A DNA stretch of 64,000 bases from an uncultured Jannaschia sp. (GTDB lineage: Bacteria; Pseudomonadota; Alphaproteobacteria; Rhodobacterales; Rhodobacteraceae). Where the stretch lies: assembly GCA_947494145.1 (NCBI GenBank), contig CANLTZ010000010.1, positions 1 through 64,000 of the forward strand, given 5' to 3'. Shown in pieces: positions 16,512 through 25,208 of the stretch; position 1 is the first letter of the stretch, and each line of letters begins with the position of its first letter. Made by a program: the position numbers and the translations under genes. The notes under the pieces were generated by a model. That model was not told where the DNA came from and did no database searches. It saw only the letters and a program-made list of their open reading frames with translations.

Positions 16512-17505
16512 TTTCCACCCCCACGCGGCACCCGTCACAGGCCGAGCGCTGGATGGCGTCGACCAGCGCCTGGGCGGGCAGGGCGGATCGGCCCGTGATC
16601 ACAGGCGCGCGGCCCTCGCGCAGCGCATCGGCGAAATCTGTGATCACAGCCTGGTGCCACCCATGGTTGAACGCCATCGGGTCGGCTCCGCCGCCGGTCG
16701 CCCCGCCTTCGCCGAAGGTCTCCGTACGGCCGTCGGCCCAGTGGAGCGTCAACACATTGCCCTCCAACCGGGCAGAGCCGCCTGTCGCATTGATCGCCAA
16801 GCTCTCCGTCCCGCCGGGCCGATGGGTGACCGAAGCCATGAGCGCGCCCACGGCGCCGGACCGGAAACGCAACGCGGCCGCAGCGAAATCCTCCGCTTCC
16901 AACTGGTGCAGCGGCGTGGTGGCGACCATTGCCTGCACGGCCTCCACCGGGCCGCAGCATTGCAGCATCAGGTCCATCGCGTGAACCGCCTGGGTGATGA
17001 GAACGCCGCCGCCGTCGCGCGCGAATGTCCCGCGCCCAGGGGCGTCGTAATAGCTCTGCTCTCGCCACCAGGGCACGCGCAGGTCCACGCTGGCCACCGC
17101 GCCGAGGGCGCGCAGGCGACCGAGAAGCTCAATCGCCGCCGGGCGCATCCGGTGTTGCAGCGTGACGCCAAGCGGCATGCCCGCTGTCTCGCACAGCTCC
17201 ACCAGCGCCTTGGCACGGGGCAAATCCCGCTCCAATGGTTTCTCTGACAGGATGGGGATGCCGCGCTCCGCCAAGGCCGTCACATAGGCTGCCCGCGCAT
17301 CAGGTGGTGTCACAAGTATAACGAAATCAGACTGTTCCGCGATGGCGTTCACGTCGAAAACAGCCTCCGCCCCCACGTGACCCGCAAAAGCCCGCGTCTT
17401 GGCCGCATTCCGCCCCATGACACAAGACAGCGTCAACCCCGCCGCCCTCAATGCTGCCACATGGGTCTGTGCGACCATGCCCAGCCCAATCAACCCCACC
17501 CTCAT
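16504..17505 (-). CDS. Gfo/Idh/MocA-family dehydrogenase
   Basis: This 333-residue protein starts MRVGLIGLGMVAQTHVAAL, a standard GxGxxA Rossmann loop. It has the catalytic-lysine motif SEKPLERD near residue 98 and the dimer-face motif GGGVLITQAVHAMD near 180. The ATG at 17505 overlaps the previous stop as ATGA; a longer frame to 17769 is antisense to the transporter and is rejected. The substrate is unknown. It shares little beyond family motifs with the next gene, so the pair is not a recent duplication. Confidence 0.87.
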   Translation of the reverse strand: MRVGLIGLGMVAQTHVAALRAAGLTLSCVMGRNAAKTRAFAGHVGAEAVFDVNAIAEQSDFVILVTPPDARAAYVTALAERGIPILSEKPLERDLPRAKALVELCETAGMPLGVTLQHRMRPAAIELLGRLRALGAVASVDLRVPWWREQSYYDAPGRGTFARDGGGVLITQAVHAMDLMLQCCGPVEAVQAMVATTPLHQLEAEDFAAAALRFRSGAVGALMASVTHRPGGTESLAINATGGSARLEGNVLTLHWADGRTETFGEGGATGGGADPMAFNHGWHQAVITDFADALREGRAPVITGRSALPAQALVDAIQRSACDGCRVGVENV

Positions 17506-18407
17506 CGCATCACCCGTTCGCGCCACCAGATGACGAGCCCCGCCAGCGCGATGACCAGCGCGCCCAGCACCGTCAGCGCGTCGGGCACCGTGCCGAAGAC
17601 CAGATACCCCGCAATGGTCAGATAGATCAGGAAGGAATAGCTGAACGGCATCAACACGCTGGCCGGGGCATAGCCATGGGCCTGGCCAAAGAAGTGGTGC
17701 CCCGACCAGGCGAAGAACCCGATGGCGAACATCAGCACCCAATTGAGCGTCGTATCCGGGCTTTCCCATGTGATCACAGCCGCAGGCAGCAATGCGCAGG
17801 CCCCCACAAGCCCGACATAAAACTGCATCGTCCGCGGCGCGGCTACCCCTGCCAATTTGCGCGTCATGATGGAAAAAAGCGCCAGTGCCGTGGCCGCCGT
17901 CAACGACAGAAGGGCGGCCCAGTGGAATTCGGCGGACCAGGGGCGCACAACGATCAGCACGCCGACAAAGCCCACCAAGATGGCCGACCAGCGCCAGATG
18001 CCCACCTTTTCGCCCAGAAGCGGCACGGACAGGGCCGACACGATGATGGGCGAGGAAAACATGATTGCCGCCGTCACGGTCAGGTCCAGATAGCGCAGCG
18101 CGATGAAGTTGGTCACCGTCGATGTGACCAGCAGCACCGCCCGCACCAACATGGCCAAGGCCTGGGCCTGGGGCGCGGTGAAGCCCGAATGGTCACGCCC
18201 CAGCATGGGCCCGGTGGACAAGGCCAAGTGGACGCCAAAGCGCATGAAGGCCAGTTGCAGCGCGGGCAGGCCCGCCAGCGACATCCACTTGACCGAGGTA
18301 TCCGTCAGCGAAAACAGGAAGTAGGCCAGCAGCATCAGCAAGATGCCGCGGCCCGGCCGGTCTTCGCGCGGACGCGCCAGATGCGAGATGGCGGGCGCGT
18401 CGGGCAT
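17502..18407 (-). CDS. EamA/DMT-family transporter
   Basis: This 301-residue inner-membrane protein has ten hydrophobic helices forming two EamA repeats, the usual size of drug/metabolite transporters. The N-terminal tail (MPDAPAISHLARPREDRPGRG) is polar, followed by the first helix ILLMLLAYFLFSLTDTSVKWM. It overlaps the following dehydrogenase gene by four bases and starts one base after the hydroxyacid dehydrogenase stop. It may move the substrate or product of the surrounding sugar-acid pathway; the direction and compound are unknown. Confidence 0.86.
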   Translation of the reverse strand: MPDAPAISHLARPREDRPGRGILLMLLAYFLFSLTDTSVKWMSLAGLPALQLAFMRFGVHLALSTGPMLGRDHSGFTAPQAQALAMLVRAVLLVTSTVTNFIALRYLDLTVTAAIMFSSPIIVSALSVPLLGEKVGIWRWSAILVGFVGVLIVVRPWSAEFHWAALLSLTAATALALFSIMTRKLAGVAAPRTMQFYVGLVGACALLPAAVITWESPDTTLNWVLMFAIGFFAWSGHHFFGQAHGYAPASVLMPFSYSFLIYLTIAGYLVFGTVPDALTVLGALVIALAGLVIWWRERVMR

Positions 18408-18408
18408 G

Positions 18409-19296
18409 CTAGCCCTTCATGCGCGCGGCGTAGAAATCCACGATCTCGGAGACCATGGCCTCGCCCCGCCCGTCCTCGACCGCCGCGTTCAGGCCCTTGT
18501 GTGCGCAGGCGGACATGATGCTGTCCACCTCCATCCCGGCGGCCATCTGGCGATAATAGCCCACATCCTTGGCCGCGTTGCGGATGGAAAACGCCAGTTG
18601 CGCGGGGTCGCCATCGACGGCGTAGCCTTTGACGAAATCCATCATCCCCGACCGCAATGGCCCGGCGGCCATCACGTCGTAAAGTGCCTGGCGCTCGACG
18701 CCCGCCTGGTCGGCCATGGCGAAGGCTTCGGCCATGGCATTGGCAACGGTCATACCGAAGAAGTTGTTGATAAGCTTGATCGTATGGCCCGACCCGGATG
18801 CGCCTAGGTGGAAGACGTTCTCGCCCAGATCACCCAGCACCGGGCGCACCCGGTCAAAGGCGGCGCGGTCGCCCGCTGCCATGATGTTGAGCTTGCCCTC
18901 ACGCCCATGGCTGGGCGTGCGGCCCAGCGGCGCGTCCAGATAGGCGCCGCCCGCCGCGGCCACTTCGTCTGCCAAAGCGCGGGTGGAGTCGGGCAGCGAG
19001 GTGCCGAAATCCACCACCACCGCGCCGGGTTTCAGCCCCGCGATCACGCCGTCCGTGCCGCGCATCCGCGCCTCCACCTGGTCGGACGTGCCCATGCAAA
19101 GCATGACGATATCGCTGTCCTGGGCCAGGGCGCGCGCATTGGCGGCTTCGGTCGCCCCCCGCGCGATGGCCGCCTCGACGCCCGTGCGGTCGCGGTTGCC
19201 CAGAACCACCAGCCCATGGCCGCAATCCAGCAACCGCTGCACCATGGCAGAGCCCATGAGGCCCAGCCCCAGAAAACCGATTCGCATCTGTGACAT
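18409..19296 (-). CDS. Beta-hydroxyacid dehydrogenase (3-hydroxyisobutyrate dehydrogenase family)
   Basis: This 295-residue enzyme begins MSQMRIGFLGLGLMGSAM, the NAD(P) loop GLGLMG of the family. It has DAPLGRTPSHGREGKL at about 120, the substrate-binding segment, and the catalytic lysine region GSGHTIKLINNF at about 170. Related enzymes reduce tartronate semialdehyde or oxidise hydroxyisobutyrate. A TTG six codons earlier is possible, but the ATG at 19296 has a GAAGGGA element in front. A second family member is at 28073. Confidence 0.85.
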   Translation of the reverse strand: MSQMRIGFLGLGLMGSAMVQRLLDCGHGLVVLGNRDRTGVEAAIARGATEAANARALAQDSDIVMLCMGTSDQVEARMRGTDGVIAGLKPGAVVVDFGTSLPDSTRALADEVAAAGGAYLDAPLGRTPSHGREGKLNIMAAGDRAAFDRVRPVLGDLGENVFHLGASGSGHTIKLINNFFGMTVANAMAEAFAMADQAGVERQALYDVMAAGPLRSGMMDFVKGYAVDGDPAQLAFSIRNAAKDVGYYRQMAAGMEVDSIMSACAHKGLNAAVEDGRGEAMVSEIVDFYAARMKG

Positions 19297-19297
19297 C

Positions 19298-20335
19298 CTA
19301 GTTCCCTTCGTCAATGTGGCCGGTCCTCTTCGCGTCGCGATGCGCGCTCATCGTCCCGGTGGTGGCTTCGATCCGAAGGATGACCTCCAGATTGGCACGG
19401 GCCGAAGTGGCATCGACAAGCGGCGCGGTGCGCCCGGCGATCACGTCGGCGAAATGCTCCAATTGGCGCATCAGCGGCACGCCGTCTTCGACCTCGGTCT
19501 CGGACGGGATGGGCCGTTCGTTCCAATGGGCGGCGCCCGACCAGATCCGCAGCGACGGGAATTCCACAGCGCCCCCGGTGCAGGCCACGCGCAGGCTGTC
19601 CTGGGCGGTGTGGGGGATATGGGGGCTTTCGCCGGTCCCGGCCTCGAACCCCCAGGGCGTGGGGGCCGTGTCGGCATAGGTCAGGGTGGCGGTCACACCG
19701 CTGCCGAAGCGCAGCACCGCGCCGCCGGATTCGGGCCGCGCCGCCCCGCGAATGGCGTTGGAGGCGAGGCCGACCACATCCGTCACCTCCCCGAACAGCC
19801 AGCGCAGCATGTCAACATCGTGGATCAGGTTCTGCTTGATGGGCGCGCCATCGAGCCCCGCGCGCCAATCCACGGCGAAGTAATCGTCCGGCTTGCGCAT
19901 GAGCCACAGCAGGGACGCCACAACCGGCTGGCCCAGCCGCCCGCTGGCGACGATATCCTTTAGCTTGGCCACGCGCGGGTGGTGGCGGCGGTGATGGCCC
20001 ACCAGAATGTGGGTGTGCGCCTGGCGCGCGGCGGAAATCATCGCATCGGCGGCGTCCAGGCTGTGGGCCACGGGCTTTTCGACCAACACGTGCCAGCCTC
20101 GCGCGGCGGCCGCGATGGTCAGCGGTGCGTGGGTTGCGGTGGGCGTCGCGATGACAATGCCGTCGGCGGGCACATCGACATCGTCGATACTGGCAAAGCC
20201 GGGCGCCGTTGGGTGGGCCCGCCGCGCCGGATCGGGGTCGATGATGCCCGCAAGTGTCAGGTCGGGGTTGGCGTCGATATGGGCGAGGTGGCGTTCGCCG
20301 ATCAGGCCCGTGCCTGCCAGGAGGAGGCGGGTCAT
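19298..20335 (-). CDS. Gfo/Idh/MocA-family dehydrogenase
   Basis: This 345-residue protein has the GTGLIGERHL Rossmann loop at 8-17, the EKP motif (VLVEKPVAHS) near 87 with the catalytic lysine, and NLIHDVDMLRWLFG near 168, the usual active-site His-Asp pair. It resembles inositol- or sugar-dehydrogenase relatives but no substrate can be assigned. Its ATG overlaps the stop of the small nuclease-like gene (ATGA). It is the first of three family members in the operon. Confidence 0.87.
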   Translation of the reverse strand: MTRLLLAGTGLIGERHLAHIDANPDLTLAGIIDPDPARRAHPTAPGFASIDDVDVPADGIVIATPTATHAPLTIAAAARGWHVLVEKPVAHSLDAADAMISAARQAHTHILVGHHRRHHPRVAKLKDIVASGRLGQPVVASLLWLMRKPDDYFAVDWRAGLDGAPIKQNLIHDVDMLRWLFGEVTDVVGLASNAIRGAARPESGGAVLRFGSGVTATLTYADTAPTPWGFEAGTGESPHIPHTAQDSLRVACTGGAVEFPSLRIWSGAAHWNERPIPSETEVEDGVPLMRQLEHFADVIAGRTAPLVDATSARANLEVILRIEATTGTMSAHRDAKRTGHIDEGN

Positions 20336-20718
20336 GTGGCAGACCCGACGCGATACTCCGACAATTTATCTCGCAGCGCGGTGCCGAGAGGTGCTCGGTG
20401 GTAGGTGCCGCCTTCTAACCAAGATACCGACGCCTGAACGCCCGGCGGTGCCATTCGTAGAAGGTCGTCATGTGGGACCAAAAACCAGTCTTCCTGATCG
20501 GGAAATGCTATCCAAAGATCACGGCCAATATACTTCCGATCGACCGTCCATCGCGATTTCTGCTGAATCAGCCGTACTTCACCGGTTTCTTCACTATGTG
20601 CGATTAAGTCGATCCCTGTGTCGATCAGCGGGACAAACACCCCATATCCAGACTTGAGCAAAAGCTCAGAGAGACGGTTTCGATTCGAAAACTCGACGAC
20701 TCGTCCAGGTTGCCTCAC
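20332..20718 (-). CDS. Small uncharacterised protein with PD-(D/E)XK nuclease-like core
   Basis: This 128-residue protein is not a known metabolic enzyme. Residues 16-70 read like a compact restriction-endonuclease core: an N-terminal helix (RLSELLLKSGYGVFVPL), Asp33 and Asp37 (DTGIDLIA), then a strand ending Gln52-x-Lys54 (RLIQQKSR) and a following strand (YIGRDLWIAF). The form ...D...QxK is known among PD-(D/E)XK relatives where Glu is replaced by Gln. It starts with GTG overlapping the UxaA-family stop and ends overlapping the next start by four bases, so it is coupled on both sides inside a catabolic operon. A real nuclease role is not shown; it may be a degenerate or regulatory form. Confidence 0.5.
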   Translation of the reverse strand: MRQPGRVVEFSNRNRLSELLLKSGYGVFVPLIDTGIDLIAHSEETGEVRLIQQKSRWTVDRKYIGRDLWIAFPDQEDWFLVPHDDLLRMAPPGVQASVSWLEGGTYHRAPLGTALRDKLSEYRVGSAT

Positions 20719-22223
20719 ATCACCGCCCCGATCTGCCAGGGGACGAATTCGTAGTCGCCCAGGCCCTGGGCTTCCGACTTGGTCATCTCGCCCGAGGCAA
20801 CGCGCAGGAACAGGTTGTAGATCTCGCGCCCCTTGGCCTCGACCGAGGACGCGCCGGTCAGGATGTCCCCCGCATTCACGTCCATATCCTCCGTCATGCG
20901 GTCAAACAGCGTCTGGTTCGTGGCCACCTTGATCGTCGGCGCGGGCTTTGACCCGAAGGCAGAGCCGCGCCCGGTGGTGAAGCAGACCAGATTGCAGCCG
21001 CCCGCGATCTGCCCGGTGACCGAGGCCGGGTCGTAGCCGGGGCTGTCCATGAAGGTGAAGCCCGCCGCGCGCACCGGCTCCGCGTATTTGTAGACGCCGG
21101 TCAGGGGTGTGGTGCCGCCCTTGGCGGCTGCGCCCAGCGATTTTTCCAGAATGGTCGTCAGCCCGCCCTTCTTGTTGCCGGGGCTGGGGTTGTTGTCCAT
21201 GGAGCCGCGGTTGCGCGCCGTGTAATCCTCCCACCACTGGATCAGGCCCACCAACCGCGCCCCCACCTCGGGCGAGGCCGCGCGGCGCGTCAGCAGGTGT
21301 TCGGCGCCGTATATTTCCGGTGTCTCGGCCAGCACGCCAGTGCCGCCCTGGGCCACCAGCAGGTCGCAGGCCTGGCCCAAAGCGGGGTTGGCGGTGATGC
21401 CCGACCAAGCATCCGACCCGCCGCATTGCAACGCCACTTTCAGCGCGCTCGCGGGGCAGGGGGTGCGTTGCGCTTTGTTGGCGATGGGCAGCATGGCGCG
21501 GACCTTTTCCACCCCCGCCTCGATGGTGCGGCGTAGGCCGGCGACGTTTTGGATGTTCATGGTCTGGAAGGTTGGCCCCTGCCTGAGGCCGTATGCCTCC
21601 AAGAGCCAGTCGATCTGATTCATCTCACAACCCAGGCCCACCATAAGCACGGCGCCGTGGTTGGGGTGCTTGGCATAGCCCCACATGACGCGCTGCAACG
21701 CCTCGAACCCGTCGCCGCTATCGGCCATGCCGCAACCGGTGCCGTGGACGAAGGCGACCACGCCATCCACATTGGGATAGGCGGCCAAGTCTTCGGGCCC
21801 AAAAGCGTCGGCGATGCGCCGCGCGGCGGTGGCCGAGCAATTCACCGAGGTTACCACGGCGATGTAGTTGCGCGTCCCCACTGATCCGTCTTCGCGCTTA
21901 TAACCCAGAAACGTGTCGCCCCCATCGGGCGTCACGTGCCGCAGGTCAGTCCCGAATTCATAGGTCTGGTCGGTGGCGGCAAAGGCGCAGTTCTGGGTAT
22001 GGACATGGTCACCCGCGGCAATGTCGCAGGACGCATAGCCGATCAGTTGGCCATATTTGCGAATGGCCTCGCCCCGCGCGATGGGGCGCGTCGCCACCTT
22101 GTGGCCCGAAGGGATGGGGGCCGCGCAGGCCACGTCCTCCACTATTGTGTCGGCCGCCAGCGCCGCAGTGGCGGTGACCACGTTGTCCGTCGGGTCGAGC
22201 CGCACGGTCTTGGACGTCACCAT
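20715..22223 (-). CDS. UxaA-family hydrolase (altronate/galactarate dehydratase type)
   Basis: This 502-residue protein joins an N-terminal SAF domain (residues about 10-85) to the large dehydratase core. Core signatures are GYKREDGSVGTRNYIAVVTSVNCS at about 107-130, GTGCGMADSGDG at about 160, and GGSDAWSGITANPALG at about 268. Such metal-dependent enzymes remove water from altronate, galactarate or related acids to give 2-keto-3-deoxy acids. Full length and domain order are normal. It overlaps the YbjN-domain gene by seven bases and the nuclease-like gene by four. Substrate is inferred only as an acid sugar. Confidence 0.88.
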   Translation of the reverse strand: MVTSKTVRLDPTDNVVTATAALAADTIVEDVACAAPIPSGHKVATRPIARGEAIRKYGQLIGYASCDIAAGDHVHTQNCAFAATDQTYEFGTDLRHVTPDGGDTFLGYKREDGSVGTRNYIAVVTSVNCSATAARRIADAFGPEDLAAYPNVDGVVAFVHGTGCGMADSGDGFEALQRVMWGYAKHPNHGAVLMVGLGCEMNQIDWLLEAYGLRQGPTFQTMNIQNVAGLRRTIEAGVEKVRAMLPIANKAQRTPCPASALKVALQCGGSDAWSGITANPALGQACDLLVAQGGTGVLAETPEIYGAEHLLTRRAASPEVGARLVGLIQWWEDYTARNRGSMDNNPSPGNKKGGLTTILEKSLGAAAKGGTTPLTGVYKYAEPVRAAGFTFMDSPGYDPASVTGQIAGGCNLVCFTTGRGSAFGSKPAPTIKVATNQTLFDRMTEDMDVNAGDILTGASSVEAKGREIYNLFLRVASGEMTKSEAQGLGDYEFVPWQIGAVM

Positions 22224-22669
22224 GCGATATACTCCTCGAACTCTTCCATCAGGTCTGCCCAGGTCTCCATTTGGGCCAACAAAGCGGCGCGTGTAACACC
22301 GCCCGCGATGCCCACGTCCATCTCCAGCCAGGGATAGCCTTCTTCATCCAGATGGGCCTTGGCGAAGGTCTGGTCGCGGTTCCATTCATTGATGCGGTCC
22401 AGCGATGGCGGCTTATCGACGGTATAGCCGGTCTCGAACTGGATCGACAGGCAATCGGCTTGGGACACACAATTGAAGAACAGAACCGAGAAGTTGCTGC
22501 CACGGTGGCGGGCCGAGACCTCCGTAAAGGTGTTGTCCCGGTCGATGCCCCGCAACTCGAACCGGTTTTCCTTCAGAAGCTTCGCGACGACGGCTGGCGT
22601 GACGTCCAGGATCTGGGCCTGAACGGGCGCGGCCAGCGCGATCAGGGCCGCGACCAGCCAAGGGCGCAT
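22217..22669 (-). CDS. Exported YbjN-domain protein
   Basis: This 150-residue protein starts MRPWLVAALIALAAPVQAQ, a clear Sec signal peptide cut after about residue 18. The remainder resembles the YbjN family (FELRGIDRDNTFTEVSARHRGSNFSVLFFNC, then an acidic C-terminus). Members have a chaperone-like fold and no enzymatic motif; the role is unknown. The ATG at 22669 is preferred to an earlier frame start because it places the signal peptide first. It overlaps the UxaA-family start by seven bases, which is odd for a periplasmic protein next to a cytoplasmic dehydratase. Confidence 0.7.
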   Translation of the reverse strand: MRPWLVAALIALAAPVQAQILDVTPAVVAKLLKENRFELRGIDRDNTFTEVSARHRGSNFSVLFFNCVSQADCLSIQFETGYTVDKPPSLDRINEWNRDQTFAKAHLDEEGYPWLEMDVGIAGGVTRAALLAQMETWADLMEEFEEYIAW

Positions 22670-22757
22670 GCGGCGCGATGCAGGGAAGGGGAAACGCGTC
22701 ACGGTCTCAAGCACAATGGGGGCTGTTGGATGTCCAGCGATGGATGGGAATATGGGA

Positions 22758-23511
22758 CTAGCCCATTTTCTGGTACCGCAGATCGAAGCTCCACCGGAAG
22801 CCGTCGGTGCGGTTGGGCCCGGCCGTGTAGGGCGTCAGCGGATGCAGGATGACGATGCCGCCCGCGCGCACCGGTAGGGGGCGGGTACGGTCGGGCGCCA
22901 GATGCGCGGTCGGGATGGCGGTCTGGTTCAGCGGACAATGGGGCAGCATGGGCTGACCAAGTTCTTGGGGCTGCACCAGAAGGCAGCCGTTTTGCGGGGT
23001 GGCATCCGTCATGGCCACCCAGATGGTGACCATATCGGTGGCGTCGGCCCCGGCATGGGCCAAGTCGCGATCTTGGTGGCAGGCGGTGACGGTCGTGTGA
23101 ACGGGCGCATCCGGTGGCCAGCGTGGCCGAGGACGGTTTGCTTCGCACATGTTGGATGGGGGTGGAGGTGATGCGCAACCCGATCAGCCTTTTGAAGGCG
23201 TCCAGGATGTCGGCACAGGTCAGCATGTCGTGGATAGCGGGTCCGTAATGGAAGCGCGTGTCCGCCATGATCACGCCGCCCGGCAGACTGATATCCAGCG
23301 GTTGGAACCAATCATGGCGCGCCAGATGCACGGCGCGCAGCGTCTCTCGGAACGGGCCGGCCCAGGCGATGCCGTGCTGGCCTGCGATGCCGCGGATCAG
23401 GTCGGCATATTCGGCCTCCACCGCGGCGCAGAGGCTTGCCGGGACCACATCTTCGATGACCAGAAATCCCTGGCGGTCGAATGCCTCGATCTGGGCCGGG
23501 CCGGGCTTCAT
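22758..23511 (-). pseudogene. Frameshifted phytanoyl-CoA dioxygenase (PhyH) family gene
   Basis: The first part, from ATG 23511, reads MKPGPAQIEAFDRQGFLVIEDVVP and continues to PIQHVRSKP, typical of the PhyH non-haem iron and 2-oxoglutarate oxygenases. The frame then breaks near 23135-23138. The second part continues one base over as ACHQDRD...ADATDMVTIWVAMTDATPQNGCLLVQP. It includes the metal ligands His and Asp (HQD) and the later TRPLPVRAGGIVILHPLTPYTAGPNRTDGFRWSFDLRY end. Together they make a full-length protein of about 250 residues. One extra base in the CGGTTTG region explains the break. It may be a decayed gene or a sequence error. It sits between the TRAP genes and the YbjN-domain gene. 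Confidence 0.75.
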
Positions 23512-23567
23512 CGGCGACCCGGTCTCATGCGCCGGGCCTCCGTCCAAGGGTAAACTCTGCCACGCGC

Positions 23568-25196
23568 TCAATCCAACAAGACTTCGATGATCGGCGGATA
23601 GATCAGCAAGACCGACAAGGCGCAAAGCTGGATGCAGATGAACGGCAGGAAGCCCTTGAAGATATCCGTCAGCGATATGTGGGGCGGGGCCACCGATTTC
23701 AGGTAGAACGCCGCCGGGCCGAAGGGGGGCGACAGGAAACTGACCTGCATATTCATGCAAAACAGCACCCCGAACCAGACGGCCAGATAGCGGGGCTCCA
23801 CATGGCCCAGCAGGCCGATTTCCTCGATGGGCAGCCGCTGCACGATGGGCAGGAAGACCGGGATGATGAGCAGCACGATCCCGACCCAATCCATGAAGGC
23901 ACCCATGAAAAGCAGGATCAGCATCATTGTCAGCAGGATGCCCATCGTGGGCAAATCCGCGCTCGTGATCAGGTTGGCGACATAGGTCGGCCCGCCCGCA
24001 ATCGTATAGGCGCCCGCCAACGTGGCCGCGCCGATGGTGACCCAGATGATCGTGCCGGTGGACTTGAGCGTGCGCATCAGGCTGTCCCAGACCAGCTCCA
24101 CGCTGGCTTCCCCCCGGAAGACGGAAATCAGGAAGACGGCCACAACGCCCATGCCCGCCGCCTCGGTGATCCCCGAAATGCCGCCATAGATCGAGCCCAT
24201 GACCACGCCGATCACCACGATGGGCGCCACCAGGCCCTTGCCCATCTGCCAGCCGGTCTTGGCGCGGACGGGCTTGAAGACGAAGAAGATCGCCGCCAAG
24301 GCCGCGGCCACCAGGGCGCCGAAGACCCAGACATGGTGGGGCTGGCCCAATGTGATTGGGTCGACGTTTTCGATGACCGCGTTCTGCCCCGTCACCGTGA
24401 AGAATAGCGCCCGTAGGAACAGGGCCGCGCCGAAGCCCGTGACCAGAATGGCGAGGAAGGCGCCGAACAGCATGGTTTTCTCGCGCCCCTTGGGGTCGTT
24501 CGGGTTGTCTGGGGGCAGGGGGGCGAGGCTTGGGTTCAGCTGCGTGCGGATGATGATGTAGATGATGATGAAGCTGGCCAGCATGAAGCCCGGAACGAAG
24601 GCCGCCGTGAACAGCGCCTTTATCGACGTCTCGGTGATCAGCCCGAAGATGATCAACACGATGGACGGCGGGATCATGGTGCCCAGCGACCCGGACGCAC
24701 AAATCGTGCCGATGGCCAGGTTCTGATCATAACCCAGCCGCAACATCTGCGGCAAAGCGATCAGGCCCAGCAGGACCACCTCGCCGCCGATAATGCCCGA
24801 CATGGCGGCCATGATGACGGCCATGATCGACGTGACGATTGCGATGCCGCCCCGCGTGCGCGACAGCCAGACATTCAGGGACGAATACATGTCCTTGGCA
24901 ATGCCCGACCGTTCCAACAGTGCTGCCATGAAGATAAACAGCGGGATGGAGATCAGGACGTAATCCGTCAGCAAGCCGTATATCTTTTGCGCCAGGATGT
25001 TCAGCGGCCCGGACCCGAAGCGCCCCGTCAGAAGCCCTTCCCCAAAGTCCCAGGGCGCGGTCAGCAGCGCGGGTTCGAACTTCATGACCAGCACAAGCAC
25101 CGCCAAAATGGCCGAGGCCATGCCGAGCGGCATCCCGATGGCCAAAAGCAGCATCAGCCCAATCAGCAGGACCAGCGAAATCGTTCCGACATCCAT
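23568..25196 (-). CDS. TRAP transporter large permease (DctM)
   Basis: This 542-residue inner-membrane protein belongs to the DctM/IT superfamily. It has many helices, with the conserved GIIGGEVVLLGLIALPQM and the SGSLGTMIPPSIVLIIFG segment at about 170, and an SPPFGPAAFYLKSV motif near 480. It is longer than the common 430-residue form because of a central insertion with extra helices (about 225-320), as in the larger TRAP subfamily. It works with the DctQ-like and DctP-like proteins encoded just upstream, using a sodium gradient to import an acid. Confidence 0.93.
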   Translation of the reverse strand: MDVGTISLVLLIGLMLLLAIGMPLGMASAILAVLVLVMKFEPALLTAPWDFGEGLLTGRFGSGPLNILAQKIYGLLTDYVLISIPLFIFMAALLERSGIAKDMYSSLNVWLSRTRGGIAIVTSIMAVIMAAMSGIIGGEVVLLGLIALPQMLRLGYDQNLAIGTICASGSLGTMIPPSIVLIIFGLITETSIKALFTAAFVPGFMLASFIIIYIIIRTQLNPSLAPLPPDNPNDPKGREKTMLFGAFLAILVTGFGAALFLRALFFTVTGQNAVIENVDPITLGQPHHVWVFGALVAAALAAIFFVFKPVRAKTGWQMGKGLVAPIVVIGVVMGSIYGGISGITEAAGMGVVAVFLISVFRGEASVELVWDSLMRTLKSTGTIIWVTIGAATLAGAYTIAGGPTYVANLITSADLPTMGILLTMMLILLFMGAFMDWVGIVLLIIPVFLPIVQRLPIEEIGLLGHVEPRYLAVWFGVLFCMNMQVSFLSPPFGPAAFYLKSVAPPHISLTDIFKGFLPFICIQLCALSVLLIYPPIIEVLLD

Positions 25197-25208
25197 CGCG
25201 CTTGCCCC

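Noticed and set aside
20332-20718. Toxin of a toxin-antitoxin pair
   Set aside because: There is no small partner gene; both neighbours are metabolic enzymes.
22699-24702. A 667-residue minus-strand open frame
   Set aside because: Most of it lies antisense-frame to the DctM gene on the same strand and has no family features. Only its end holds the first half of the PhyH pseudogene, which is reported separately.
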